This document shows positions 35,207 to 43,262 of a stretch of 64,000 nt of DNA, in pieces (the stretch's first letter is position 1; each line of letters opens with the position of its first letter). Both the position numbers and the translations under genes were made by a program. Where the stretch lies: contig JANMTS010000130.1 in assembly GCA_031390755.1 (NCBI GenBank), positions 54,825-118,824 on the forward strand, in the 5' to 3' direction. The notes beneath the pieces are model-generated. The model did not search any database and was not told the DNA's origin. It worked only from the letters and a program-made list of their open reading frames with translations. This DNA comes from DATMER01 sp031390755. GTDB taxonomy: Bacteria > Acidobacteriota > Thermoanaerobaculia > Multivoradales > UBA5704.

Positions 35207-35664
35207 TCGACGCCGGTGGAGCCGAAGCCCCCGCCGCCGCGGCGGCTGTCGTCGAGCGACTCGGCCTCGATCCACTCGATGGTATCGGCGGCATGGACGC
35301 GGGCGATCACGAGCTGGGCGATGCGGTCGCCGCGCTTCACGGCGAACGGCGCCTCGCCGAGGTTGATCAGGATCACGCCCACCTCGCCGCGGTAGTCGCT
35401 GTCGATGGTGCCGGGGGCGTTCAGGATGCCGATGCCGTGGCGCAGGGCAAGACCGCTGCGGGGCCGGACCTGCCCTTCCCAGCCCTGGGGGATCTCCAGG
35501 GCGAGACCGGTGGGGATCAGGCGCCGCTCGCCCGGCTGGAGAATCACTTCGCCGGCTTCCGGGGCGATGGCCGCGCGGAGATCCACCCCGGAGCTGCCCG
35601 GCGAGGCGGGCGACGGCAGCGGGAGATCCCCGGCCGACGGGAGGCGGCGGATGCGCACCTGCAT
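35203..35664 (-). CDS. dut: dUTP diphosphatase
   Basis: 153 aa from the ATG at 35664. All five trimeric dUTPase motifs are present: SSGVDLRAA, PRSGLALRHGI, GTIDSDYRGEVGVIL, RIAQLVI and the C-terminal GGGGFGSTG arm. It removes dUTP and supplies dUMP. It is placed between the pseudopilin genes and the phosphodiesterase, with a 4-bp gap and an overlap, which suggests co-transcription with the secretion operon. Confidence 0.97.
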   Translation of the reverse strand: MQVRIRRLPSAGDLPLPSPASPGSSGVDLRAAIAPEAGEVILQPGERRLIPTGLALEIPQGWEGQVRPRSGLALRHGIGILNAPGTIDSDYRGEVGVILINLGEAPFAVKRGDRIAQLVIARVHAADTIEWIEAESLDDSRRGGGGFGSTGVE

Positions 35665-35668
35665 GGGA

Positions 35669-36517
35669 TCAGCGCGGCGCCGGCTTGCCACCCGGTCGAT
35701 TGCCGGGCCGGCCCCCTGAAGAGCCGCCTGGAAGGCTTCCGTCCTGGGGCAAGCCGTTCATCTGGGGGCCCCCGCCCTGGGCCGGCTGGAGGAAGGAGGG
35801 CAGCGGCCGGCCCAGCCAGCGGGTGCTGAGCTGAAGGCCGCCGGTCGGCGGCAGGCCGGTCGTGGGGTCGCCGCCGGGCCCGCCGGCGGCACCGCCGCCC
35901 TGGGTGAGCAGCTCCACCGTGAAGTGCCACTCGTCGTAACGGTTGCGGCCGTTGAAGATCAGGATCGATTCCTTCGAGCTGCGGCTGTGGACGCCGGTGA
36001 ACGGGCCGACCTGGATCTGGCCCTTCTTGTCGCCGATGCCGGTGTTGTCCGGCAGCTCCTCGCTGGGCTCGCGGTCGTCGTTCTGCGGGCGGCCCTCGCT
36101 GTCGGGAGGGTTCTCCGGCTTCGGAGTGAGGACGGGGCTGCCGTTGCCCGGGGGAACGAGGACCCAGGTTCCCTCGTCGGTCATCGGGTCCTTCCAGAGC
36201 TTGCGGATCGTGCGCGGCTCGACCTTGATGAGCTCGTCGATGCGCACGGGGAGGCGCTGGAAACGGTTCTGGAAGACGCGGATCGCCTCGGCGTACTGGA
36301 AACCGCGGGAGATCAGCTCCTCCTCCTTCTCGCGCCGGATGGCGTGGCTCCACTTGGGCAGGGCGATGGCGATCATGATGTTGAACACCGTCAGCGCCAT
36401 CATGAGGATGACCAGGTTGTAGCCGGCCTCCCGGGAAGAGGGCTGCTTCCGCGCCGAAGAGCTCTCCCTCTCCCCCGTTTCGGGGGAGAGGGCCGGGGAG
36501 AGGGGGAATGGGATCAA
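35669..36517 (-). CDS. Pseudopilin-like protein with unusual leader, TTG start
   Basis: 282 aa if it starts at the TTG at 36517, one base after the stop of the previous pseudopilin. The prepilin-type segment is AGYNLVILMMALTVFNIMIA; Glu5 of pilins is replaced by Ile, so it may not stack in a normal pseudopilus. The C-terminal half is a beta-rich globular part with KDPMTDEGTWVLVPPG and a Gly/Pro-rich tail (GGSSGGRPGNRPGG). The leader (about 1-36) is encoded by REP-like repeat copy 2. The only ATGs in this part lie inside the helix and would destroy the leader, so the TTG is preferred. Confidence 0.7.
   Translation of the reverse strand: MIPFPLSPALSPETGERESSSARKQPSSREAGYNLVILMMALTVFNIMIAIALPKWSHAIRREKEEELISRGFQYAEAIRVFQNRFQRLPVRIDELIKVEPRTIRKLWKDPMTDEGTWVLVPPGNGSPVLTPKPENPPDSEGRPQNDDREPSEELPDNTGIGDKKGQIQVGPFTGVHSRSSKESILIFNGRNRYDEWHFTVELLTQGGGAAGGPGGDPTTGLPPTGGLQLSTRWLGRPLPSFLQPAQGGGPQMNGLPQDGSLPGGSSGGRPGNRPGGKPAPR
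36463..36515. repeat. REP-like palindromic repeat, copy 2, within a pseudopilin leader
   Basis: CTCTCCCCCG-TTT-CGGGGGAGAG then GGCCGGGGAGAGGGGG and TGGGATC; it matches copy 1 at 11127-11173 except in the loop. Read on the minus strand it encodes PLSPALSPETGERE in the leader of the third pseudopilin. Confidence 0.75.
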
Positions 36518-36518
36518 T

Positions 36519-36974
36519 TCACCACTCGGAGTAGGGGGTGCCGTCCAGGGCGATGGAGCGGGAGCCGGAGTGGACGTCGATGACGCCCGGCTGGCCCTCG
36601 CCGGAATCGCTTTCCGGCGGCGGGTTGTCCGGGTCGACTTCCTCGAAGGTCTCGACCCAGGTGTCGCTGCGCTTCGTGATCGGATCGATCGGCATCGCCC
36701 GGAGATAGCCCGCGTCCACCAGCGCCTGGAGGCTCGGTGGGTAGCGCCCCTTGTCGCCGTAGTGCTGGTCGATCGCATCCCGGAAGGTGTGCAGGTCGGT
36801 CTTGAGAACCGCTTCGCTGGCGCGCCGGGGAATGTCCTTCATCTTCGGCATCGCCACCGCGGCGAGGATGCCCACGATCGCGATGACGATGAGCAGCTCC
36901 AGCAGGGTGAAGCCGCTCTCCTTGTCTTTCCCGTCGGAACGCCGGTCGGGACGCTTCTGGCGATCTTGCTTCAT
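36519..36974 (-). CDS. Major-type pseudopilin
   Basis: 151 aa from the ATG at 36974. A basic leader ends at the prepilin peptidase site ESG-FTLLELLIVIAIVGILA, with Glu5 present. The C-terminal half carries the GspG-like pattern DQHYGDKGRYPPSLQALVDAGYL, DPITKRSDTW. It would be a subunit of a type II secretion/type IV pilus-like filament. No prepilin peptidase is in this window. It lies 16 bp after the previous pseudopilin gene. Confidence 0.9.
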   Translation of the reverse strand: MKQDRQKRPDRRSDGKDKESGFTLLELLIVIAIVGILAAVAMPKMKDIPRRASEAVLKTDLHTFRDAIDQHYGDKGRYPPSLQALVDAGYLRAMPIDPITKRSDTWVETFEEVDPDNPPPESDSGEGQPGVIDVHSGSRSIALDGTPYSEW

Positions 36975-36990
36975 GGCACACCTTCTCCTC

Positions 36991-37515
36991 TCACCAGTCG
37001 CGGTACGGGACTCCGCTGAGTCCCACCGAGCCGGAGAGAGAGTAGACATCGTAGACGTTCTCACCGCCCCAGGAGGTCGCGTCGGGCTCGTCCTGGAAGC
37101 TGCGCAGCCCCCACTCGGCCTCGCCGGTCATCGGGTCGACCGGGAGACGCCGCAGGAGCTTCAGCTTGCGGTCCACCTGGCCCGCCAGCTCGACCCCCTC
37201 CACCAGGATCTCGAGATCCTTGGGATACCCTTCGGTGCCCAGGTCCACGGGGATGAGGCCCATGTCGCTGTAGCGCTTGTACTCGTCGATGGCGGCGCGC
37301 ATGGATCGCAGATCCGAGCGCAGCTCCATCTCCTTGGTGCGCCGGGCCGTGTACTTGACCGAGGGCAGCGCCACGCCGGCCAGGATGACCATCACCGCCG
37401 CCACCATCACCAGCTCGGCGAGCGTGTAGCCGGCCTGGGCGCGCGTCCACCGGAGGGGACGCGGAGCTCGCAGCCATCGGCGGGCGCGCAGAATGCTCAT
37501 CAGTCTTTGCAACAC
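36991..37515 (-). CDS. Pseudopilin
   Basis: 174 aa from a GTG at 37515, seven bases after GAGGAG; ATG 37500 and TTG 37530 are alternatives. Long basic leader, then prepilin site AQAG-YTLAELVMVAAVMVILAG with Glu5. C-terminal part resembles the neighbouring pseudopilin (DEYKRYSDMGLIPVDLGTEGYP, DPMTGEAEWGLRS), including the paired Pro and Tyr of the GspG/pilin-like small domain. First of three pseudopilins after the secretin gene. Confidence 0.88.
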   Translation of the reverse strand: MLQRLMSILRARRWLRAPRPLRWTRAQAGYTLAELVMVAAVMVILAGVALPSVKYTARRTKEMELRSDLRSMRAAIDEYKRYSDMGLIPVDLGTEGYPKDLEILVEGVELAGQVDRKLKLLRRLPVDPMTGEAEWGLRSFQDEPDATSWGGENVYDVYSLSGSVGLSGVPYRDW

Positions 37516-37549
37516 GGTACGTCTCCTCAACCTTCCGGCTGGGCCGGCG

Positions 37550-40168
37550 TCAGCCTTCCTGGCGCGCTCCCCGCGGGCGCGAAGACGCCGCTTTCACGGC
37601 GATGACGAGAGCTTCCGCCCGCACCGGCGACACCGGCTTCAACGCGGCGTCGAGCGCGTCGCTGCGGGAGAACTCGATGCGGGTCGAGCCCTGGGTCAAC
37701 GCACGGAAGGTGACCTTGGCGACCGTGCCCTTGCCGGTCAACGCCGGAACCTCGCCCATGCGGCTGGCGCCGAGCACCACCTCGCCCGGATGGGAGGCGT
37801 CGGCGAGGATCTGGGCCGCCTCGGGGAACTCTCCGCGCTCGACCTGCTCCACCGCGAGCGCCTTCGGATCGTAGGAGAGCGCCAGCGGCAGGTGCGAGAT
37901 CGGGCGGCCCGCCTCGGCCTGCACCTTGACCACGAAGCGCTCGCCCTTCGCCACGTCGAGCTTGCGCGGCATCAGCCAGACCCGGACCGGAGGCGCGGCG
38001 CGCTTCGCCTCCGCGCGCAGGACGGCCCCGGCATCCTCGGACGCCCGCTCGGTGAAGAAGCTGCCGAGCAGGGTGCGGGGCGCCGTGGGTGATTTCGGAA
38101 AGGCGCTCGGAAAGGCGCTCGGAAGCGCGCCTGGAAGCGAGGCCTGCGTCTGACCGCCCGGCGGCTCCTCCTCGAAGTCCTGTTCCGGCTCGGGCTCCGG
38201 GGCGGACGGCGGCCGGAAGATGTCCGTCGGAGGCCGGACCGGCGCCAGGTCGATCCCCTGCGGCGCCTGGGGCTCTTCGGGAACGGCCTCCTCGTCCTGC
38301 ATCATCTCGCCGCCGTCCTCCGGACGGAGACCGCGGGGAAGGCTCTGGAGCCGGCGGCGGATCGCGTCCTGGATCTCCTCCGGCGTCTCCTCCATCCCTT
38401 CGAACGGACCCTCGACGTCGGACTCGACGCGCGGGCTGCCGCCGCGGAAGGTGATGTTGGCCTCGGTGCCGACCCAGATCGGCAGCAGATCCTCTTCGGT
38501 GATCTCGGCGTTGCGGATGATGTGCGGCGTGAGCGTCAGGATGACGTCCGTGCGCTGCACGTCGGTGCGCTTGTTCGAGAACAGCCGGCCGAGGAGTGGA
38601 ATCTCGGAGAGGCCCGGGATGCCGTTCTCGGCATTGCTCTCGTCGCTGCGGATCAGGCCCGCCATGAAGTTCGTCTCGCCGTCCTGGAGGCGGATGACCG
38701 ACTCGATCGTGCGCGTGCCGATGATCGGCTGGTCGCCGCGGTACGAGTTGATCTGGTCCACCGCCACCTTGACCTTGAGCGTGACCTCGCGGTTGTGGTG
38801 GACGCGCGGCTCCAGGTCGATCTTGATGCCCACGTCCTGATACTGGAAGGAGGTGATGGGCACGACGCTGCCGCCCACCGTGTTCGAGGTGTTGAACGTG
38901 GTCAGCGGGATCGGCACCTTGTCGCCGATCACCAGGCTCGCCTTCTCGCCCTCGGTGATGCGCAGCTGCGGCTTGGCCAGGAGCTGGGCGTCCGAGTTCT
39001 CCTTCGCGAAGTTGTAGACGAAGCTCGGAATCGTCAGCACCCAGTTGCTCTGGTTGAGGAACTCCAGGTCGGAGACGCGCACCCGTCCGGCCGTCGTGGT
39101 GCCGGTCCCGCCGGTGCCGCCGGTGCCTCCCGTGCCGTTGCCGGCCTGGTCGAGCGACTGGCCGATCGAATAGGGCTGGAGCAGCATGCCGAGGTTGCGC
39201 AGGCGGGCCGAGTTGATCTGGAGCAGCTCGACGTCGATCACCACCTCGGCCTTCGACTTGTCGTTGGCCTCGATGATCCGCTCGGCGACCTTCACCTTGT
39301 CCGCGGTGTCGCGCAGGATGATGGCGTTGAGCTGCTCGTTGGTGGCGAGCTTCTTCGCGTCGACGAGGCTGCGCAGGATGGTCATCATCTCCTTCACGTC
39401 GGAGTTCGACAGGAAGAAGGTCTGGATGACGAGATCCTCGTAGGTGCGGCGGTTCTGCGGCGTGTCCTGGGCGATGATGACCGTGTGGTCGTCGATCACC
39501 TTGTAGAAGTGGTTGGCGGCGCGCATCAGAGTTTCGAGCGCGGACTGCGCGGTCACTTCCTTGAGCTCGATCGTGATCTCCTGGTCCTTGAGGTTGGGAT
39601 CGAACAGCACGTTGATCCCGAACGCCTGGCCCAGCGCCTTGTAGATCTGGAAGATCGAGACCGCTTCCGGGAACTCCAGCGAGATCGGCTGGTCGGAGCG
39701 CGGGTTGAGGACCGGCGGCTGCGGACGCGAGCCGCGGGTCTTCCTCTTCATCTGATCGATGGTCGTGGAATCCCGATTCTGGCGCTGCGCCGTCCAGGCC
39801 TGCCGCGCGCGCTCCAGCTGGGCGCCGGCGTACTGGTTGGTCGGGTCGAGCTGCACGGCCTGCTGGTACTCGATCATCGCGCGCTCGAGAACCCCGGCCT
39901 TCTCGAACTCCTGCCCCTTCGCGAAGTGCCCCTGGGACGCCTTGATCTTGGCGCGCATCAGCGAGGCCCTGGGCGCCAGGCTTTCCGGGTTCTCCTCCAC
40001 GGCCTTCATGTATTGCAGGACGGCCTCGTCCCAGTCTCCACGCTGCTCGGCGATCTGGGCCTGGCGCGAGGCCATGTGGCTCGTGCAGCCGGTCAGCGCC
40101 ACCGCCGGCACCAACGCCGCCAGGGCGAGCAGCAGCAGGTTGGGCAACCATCTCGTGACTCGACGCAT
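37550..40168 (-). CDS. Outer-membrane secretin with TPR and C-terminal cohesin-like domain
   Basis: 872 aa lipoprotein from the ATG at 40168 (lipobox LTGC). N-terminal TPR-like repeats (about 30-130) are followed by secretin N-domains (FGINVLFDPNLKDQEITIELKEV, LATNEQLNAIILRDT; each shown in part), then the secretin core: LLAKPQLRITEGEKASLVIG, VGIKIDLEPRVH, DGETNFMAGLI, IPLLGRLFSNKRT. A Gly-Thr repeat sits in the core loop at about 345. After a Pro/Glu-rich linker a beta-sandwich resembling a cohesin domain ends the protein (about 745-865). It should form the outer-membrane pore for the pilus or secreted proteins. Cohesin-tailed secretins are known to me mainly from Acidobacteriota. Confidence 0.9.
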   Translation of the reverse strand: MRRVTRWLPNLLLLALAALVPAVALTGCTSHMASRQAQIAEQRGDWDEAVLQYMKAVEENPESLAPRASLMRAKIKASQGHFAKGQEFEKAGVLERAMIEYQQAVQLDPTNQYAGAQLERARQAWTAQRQNRDSTTIDQMKRKTRGSRPQPPVLNPRSDQPISLEFPEAVSIFQIYKALGQAFGINVLFDPNLKDQEITIELKEVTAQSALETLMRAANHFYKVIDDHTVIIAQDTPQNRRTYEDLVIQTFFLSNSDVKEMMTILRSLVDAKKLATNEQLNAIILRDTADKVKVAERIIEANDKSKAEVVIDVELLQINSARLRNLGMLLQPYSIGQSLDQAGNGTGGTGGTGGTGTTTAGRVRVSDLEFLNQSNWVLTIPSFVYNFAKENSDAQLLAKPQLRITEGEKASLVIGDKVPIPLTTFNTSNTVGGSVVPITSFQYQDVGIKIDLEPRVHHNREVTLKVKVAVDQINSYRGDQPIIGTRTIESVIRLQDGETNFMAGLIRSDESNAENGIPGLSEIPLLGRLFSNKRTDVQRTDVILTLTPHIIRNAEITEEDLLPIWVGTEANITFRGGSPRVESDVEGPFEGMEETPEEIQDAIRRRLQSLPRGLRPEDGGEMMQDEEAVPEEPQAPQGIDLAPVRPPTDIFRPPSAPEPEPEQDFEEEPPGGQTQASLPGALPSAFPSAFPKSPTAPRTLLGSFFTERASEDAGAVLRAEAKRAAPPVRVWLMPRKLDVAKGERFVVKVQAEAGRPISHLPLALSYDPKALAVEQVERGEFPEAAQILADASHPGEVVLGASRMGEVPALTGKGTVAKVTFRALTQGSTRIEFSRSDALDAALKPVSPVRAEALVIAVKAASSRPRGARQEG
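39100..39140. repeat. 9-bp in-frame tandem repeat in the secretin gene
   Basis: Copies of CCGGTGCCGCC-type 9-bp units encode Gly-Thr-Gly repeats in a loop of the secretin core. A second short repeat at about 38096-38140 (GGAAAGGCGCTC units) encodes Ala-Phe-Pro-Ser in the linker before the cohesin domain. Confidence 0.75.
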
Positions 40169-40196
40169 CTTCGTCACTCTTCCTCCGATCCTCGGG

Positions 40197-40817
40197 TCAA
40201 CGGCCGATGGGCAGCCGCTGGGGCGGCGCATTCGGGAAATCCACAAATTTGATCTCAACGGATTCATAGCCGATCTGGGAGACGATGAACTTCCCTTGAA
40301 TCACCTCACCCTGTTGTACGTTCATGATCTCGGTTCCGTCGGTGAACACGGCGATCGGACGGTCCGCGGGGCCGAACTTGCCGACGTACTTGAGGGTGAA
40401 CTCGGGCGGTCTCGGGATCGCGGCCTGCTCCGCGGCGAGGCGCGCGGCCTCGGCCTGCTGAGCCCGCATCCGCTCCTCGGCTTCGCGCTGGGCGCGAACC
40501 TGATCCGCCGTCGGCTGCGGAGGCGGTGGCGGGGGGGGCGGCGGAGGCGGCTCCGGGAAGCGCCAGGGATCGCGGCCGGGCCGGTAGCCGTGGCTCTCGG
40601 GGCGCAGCTCGGCGACCTGGAGATCCAGAACCTCCTCCACGGCCGGCTTGGTTTCACGCCCGGCTCCGGGAATGCGGCCCACGGTGGTCATGTCCCCGAG
40701 CTCGTTGCCGCCCAGCACGGGCGACTCGGTCGCGGCCGGACCGAAGTACCTCCAGCCGAGGAACAGCAGCAGCACGCCGAGAGCGGCGAGCAGCATCTTC
40801 GTGCGCCCCTCGCTCAT
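40197..40817 (-). CDS. PilP/GspC-like periplasmic pilus assembly protein
   Basis: 206 aa. One N-terminal membrane anchor (about 9-22), a linker containing eleven consecutive prolines (PEPPPPPPPPPPPQP) and a helical Ala/Glu region, then a C-terminal beta domain (FTLKYVGKFGPADRPIAVF ... VQQGEVIQGKFIVSQIG) like the PilP/GspC homology region that binds the secretin. Its stop lies close to the secretin start, in keeping with that partnership. It overlaps the PilO-like gene by four bases. Confidence 0.82.
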   Translation of the reverse strand: MSEGRTKMLLAALGVLLLFLGWRYFGPAATESPVLGGNELGDMTTVGRIPGAGRETKPAVEEVLDLQVAELRPESHGYRPGRDPWRFPEPPPPPPPPPPPQPTADQVRAQREAEERMRAQQAEAARLAAEQAAIPRPPEFTLKYVGKFGPADRPIAVFTDGTEIMNVQQGEVIQGKFIVSQIGYESVEIKFVDFPNAPPQRLPIGR

Positions 40818-41428
40818 GCGCCGGGCCTCCGGACGACCGGAGCCGGTCCCGGCCCGTCGCCGTCCTGGCGGGCAAACAGGGTCGAAAGGGTCAGGTTCAT
40901 CTGCAACTCGGGTCCCTCGTTGCGACTGTCTTCCGAGAGCGTCACCGCCTCCAGGGTCAGGAAGGAGTCGGTGAGCTCCAGCAGGTTCAGGAACTGTCTC
41001 AGCTCGGCGTAGGTGCCCTCGACCGGAAAGACGAAGGAGCGCTTGACCAGCCCGTAGTCCTCGATCTCCTGCTGCGGATACGAGATCGACTTCGGGTTCA
41101 GCCCGGCCTTGCGAGCCAGCGTCTTGACCTCGGTCGTGATCCGCGTGAGGCGCTCGCTGCGGGTCGAGAAGCGCTCGGCGTAGAGAACCCCGATCTGCTC
41201 CTCCGCGGCGCGGGCGCGCTGGAGGCGCTGCTCCACGATGGCGTGCCGCTGTTGCAGCGGCTCGAGCTGCTCCTCGCGGATCGACTCCAGGTCGGACTCC
41301 AGCGATTTCACCTGTCCGGCATAGCCGAAGCGGTAGACGGAAAACGCCACGGCGTTCGCGAGGAAGAATAGCAGTGCCGGCAGCCAGATCCAGACGCGCT
41401 GGCGCCAGATTTCAGATTGATCCTTCAT
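40814..41428 (-). CDS. PilO-like inner-membrane protein
   Basis: 204 aa. One N-terminal membrane helix (about 12-32), a coiled coil (about 37-85: SLESDLESIREEQLEPLQQR) and a ferredoxin-like C-terminal domain (FPVEGTYAELRQFLNLLELTDSFLTLEAVTL). This is the PilO layout. It would dimerise with the PilN-like protein in the inner-membrane alignment complex. Four-base overlaps with both neighbours. Confidence 0.85.
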   Translation of the reverse strand: MKDQSEIWRQRVWIWLPALLFFLANAVAFSVYRFGYAGQVKSLESDLESIREEQLEPLQQRHAIVEQRLQRARAAEEQIGVLYAERFSTRSERLTRITTEVKTLARKAGLNPKSISYPQQEIEDYGLVKRSFVFPVEGTYAELRQFLNLLELTDSFLTLEAVTLSEDSRNEGPELQMNLTLSTLFARQDGDGPGPAPVVRRPGA

Positions 41429-42201
41429 TCGAGCTCCGTCTCGGGCTTCGCCGGCGTTGGGGGTGCTGCGGGAGGTTGGACGGCGGCGGGCGGCGGACCC
41501 TCGCGGATGATCGATGGATTCGCGGGAGTGATCGGCGAATCCGACGAGACCACCGGCTGCTTCGGAAGGTAGGTCACCCGCAGGTCGAAGCGCAGCCGGC
41601 CTTCGTTGTCGTCGTCGCGGGTCTCGCGGGACCAGTCCGGATCGTCGAACGCCGGATGGCCGAACAGGTTGTCCACGAAGTCCGACAGCGCCTCGTCGGT
41701 CTTGGCCTCGGCCCGGACGATCAGCGGCACGCGATCGCTGGTTCCCAGGGGTTTGCGCCCCCGCACGGCGGGCCCGGTCGAAACGCTCGGGGCGTTGCGC
41801 GAGCCCGGACGGTCGTCCCCGGCGATGGCCGCCGGCTGGAGCTGCATCAGGCGCACGTCGTTCGGCAGCACCTCGGAGAGCCGGTCGAAGAGCAGGCTCC
41901 AGGAGAAGGCCCGCTCCGAGATCTTGCGGTTCAGGAAGGCGACCTGCTCGTTCTGCTGCCCCAGGTCGAGCCCGGCCAGCCGGGCTTCCAGGTCCGCCAC
42001 TACCCTCTGCTCCGACTCGACCTCGCCTTCCAGCCGGTCGCGCTCGGCCCGCTTCTCGCTCGATCCGGAGAGGTAGCTCCAGAACAGGAAGACGTTGCCG
42101 AGCAGCAGCAGGCCGCCCACCAGCCAGAGCAGGAGCGCGGTGCGCAACACCGGCCGGGAGTTGATGAACGGCCGGCGGGAAAGGTTCAGGGATTCGCTCA
42201 T
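41425..42201 (-). CDS. PilN-like inner-membrane protein
   Basis: 258 aa. The N-terminus MSESLNLSRRPFINSRP carries the short cytoplasmic NLSRRPF motif by which PilN binds PilM, then a membrane helix (about 20-42), a coiled coil and a ferredoxin-like domain (FDRLSEVLPNDVRLMQLQP), ending in a Pro/Ala-rich tail. Fits the PilM-N-O-P order of type IV pili. Confidence 0.88.
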   Translation of the reverse strand: MSESLNLSRRPFINSRPVLRTALLLWLVGGLLLLGNVFLFWSYLSGSSEKRAERDRLEGEVESEQRVVADLEARLAGLDLGQQNEQVAFLNRKISERAFSWSLLFDRLSEVLPNDVRLMQLQPAAIAGDDRPGSRNAPSVSTGPAVRGRKPLGTSDRVPLIVRAEAKTDEALSDFVDNLFGHPAFDDPDWSRETRDDDNEGRLRFDLRVTYLPKQPVVSSDSPITPANPSIIREGPPPAAVQPPAAPPTPAKPETELE

Positions 42202-43262
42202 ACGACCTCCTGACGCACGGCGCCGAGCATGGGGGCCAGCTCGCGCCAGGCGGGGGCCACCGGATCCTCGCTGCGCAGCGACGGCAGATGCCGGCCGTCG
42301 ATCGGCGCCACCGGCGCGCCGAGCCCCTCCTGGAGGCGTTCGAGCCACATCGGCTCGCTCTCGGGGGGAGCCAGGAGAAGCACCTTCCCGAGGGGCGCGC
42401 CCGCGAAGTGCTCGTCGAGGAAGTTGCGGGTCAGCTTGAGGTCGCGGGTGATGTAGCTCGCGTGAGCCGCGTCCACCCCGCTGAAACCCCCGCCGGTGAA
42501 CGCCTTGAAGCGGTGGAGGACCGGCTCGCCGTCCCGCGCGAAGATCAGGGTGTAGCCCTCGGGCTCGACCTGGACGACGGCCGTGAAGCCGCTCGCCGGG
42601 GGAAGCTCGAGGGCCGAGAGCAGCGCCAGGCTGGAGCTGGTGATCCGCCCCAGCCGGACGCCGTGGACGGCGAAGGCGTCCTCCACCTGGGCCAGGAGCT
42701 GCTCGACGCCGAACCCCAGCATGAGCCGCCTCGGCTCGTCCTGGACCGGCAGCGGCGCGACCTCGACCGCGCTCACGCGCAGCTCGTCCACCCGGAACGG
42801 CACCAGCCGGCGCAGCTTCCAGCGCAGCACGTCCTCCCGGGCCTGGGCCTGCTTCGGCACGTCGGTGATCTCGCTGAAGGTGACGCGCATCCAGGCGTCC
42901 GGCAGCACCAGCGAGGCCTCCTTCACCGGTTTGCTCCCCTTGCCCAGGTGGGTGCTCTGGATGAAGCTCCCCACCAGGGCCTGGAACGCCGAGGGATCGC
43001 GCAGCGGTCCGCCGAGCAGGCCGGAATGGAACGCGTCCGCCGGCAGCGCGGCCTGGCGCCAGCCGCGCAACCGGTAGCCCTGGCGGTCCGGCACGAACTG
43101 GCCGTAGCAAAGGCGGCGGGCGTCGACGCCGAAGGCGTGCGGCGGCGCGGGCACGGCCGCGTAGCCCAGCGCCCGGTGCCACCACGCGAGGAACCCGCGG
43201 CCGGAGCTCCCGGCGCCAGCAGGGGTGCCGTTAATCGACGAAGGTGACTTTGTTGATCTCAC
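42198..43262 (-). CDS. PilM-like actin-fold protein
   Basis: 354 aa with a GTG start at 43262 that overlaps the GspE end by 32 bases. It has segments that match PilM/GspL-like actin folds: LVLPDAWMRVTFSEI, REDVLRWKLRRLVPF, TAVVQVEPEGYTLIFARDGEPV, and an ATP-phosphate type Gly-rich turn at FTGGGFSG. It would link the cytoplasmic GspE ATPase to PilN. An N-terminal extension of about 40 residues (Ser/Gly-rich) is unusual and could mean the true start is downstream. Confidence 0.8.
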   Translation of the reverse strand: MRSTKSPSSINGTPAGAGSSGRGFLAWWHRALGYAAVPAPPHAFGVDARRLCYGQFVPDRQGYRLRGWRQAALPADAFHSGLLGGPLRDPSAFQALVGSFIQSTHLGKGSKPVKEASLVLPDAWMRVTFSEITDVPKQAQAREDVLRWKLRRLVPFRVDELRVSAVEVAPLPVQDEPRRLMLGFGVEQLLAQVEDAFAVHGVRLGRITSSSLALLSALELPPASGFTAVVQVEPEGYTLIFARDGEPVLHRFKAFTGGGFSGVDAAHASYITRDLKLTRNFLDEHFAGAPLGKVLLLAPPESEPMWLERLQEGLGAPVAPIDGRHLPSLRSEDPVAPAWRELAPMLGAVRQEVV

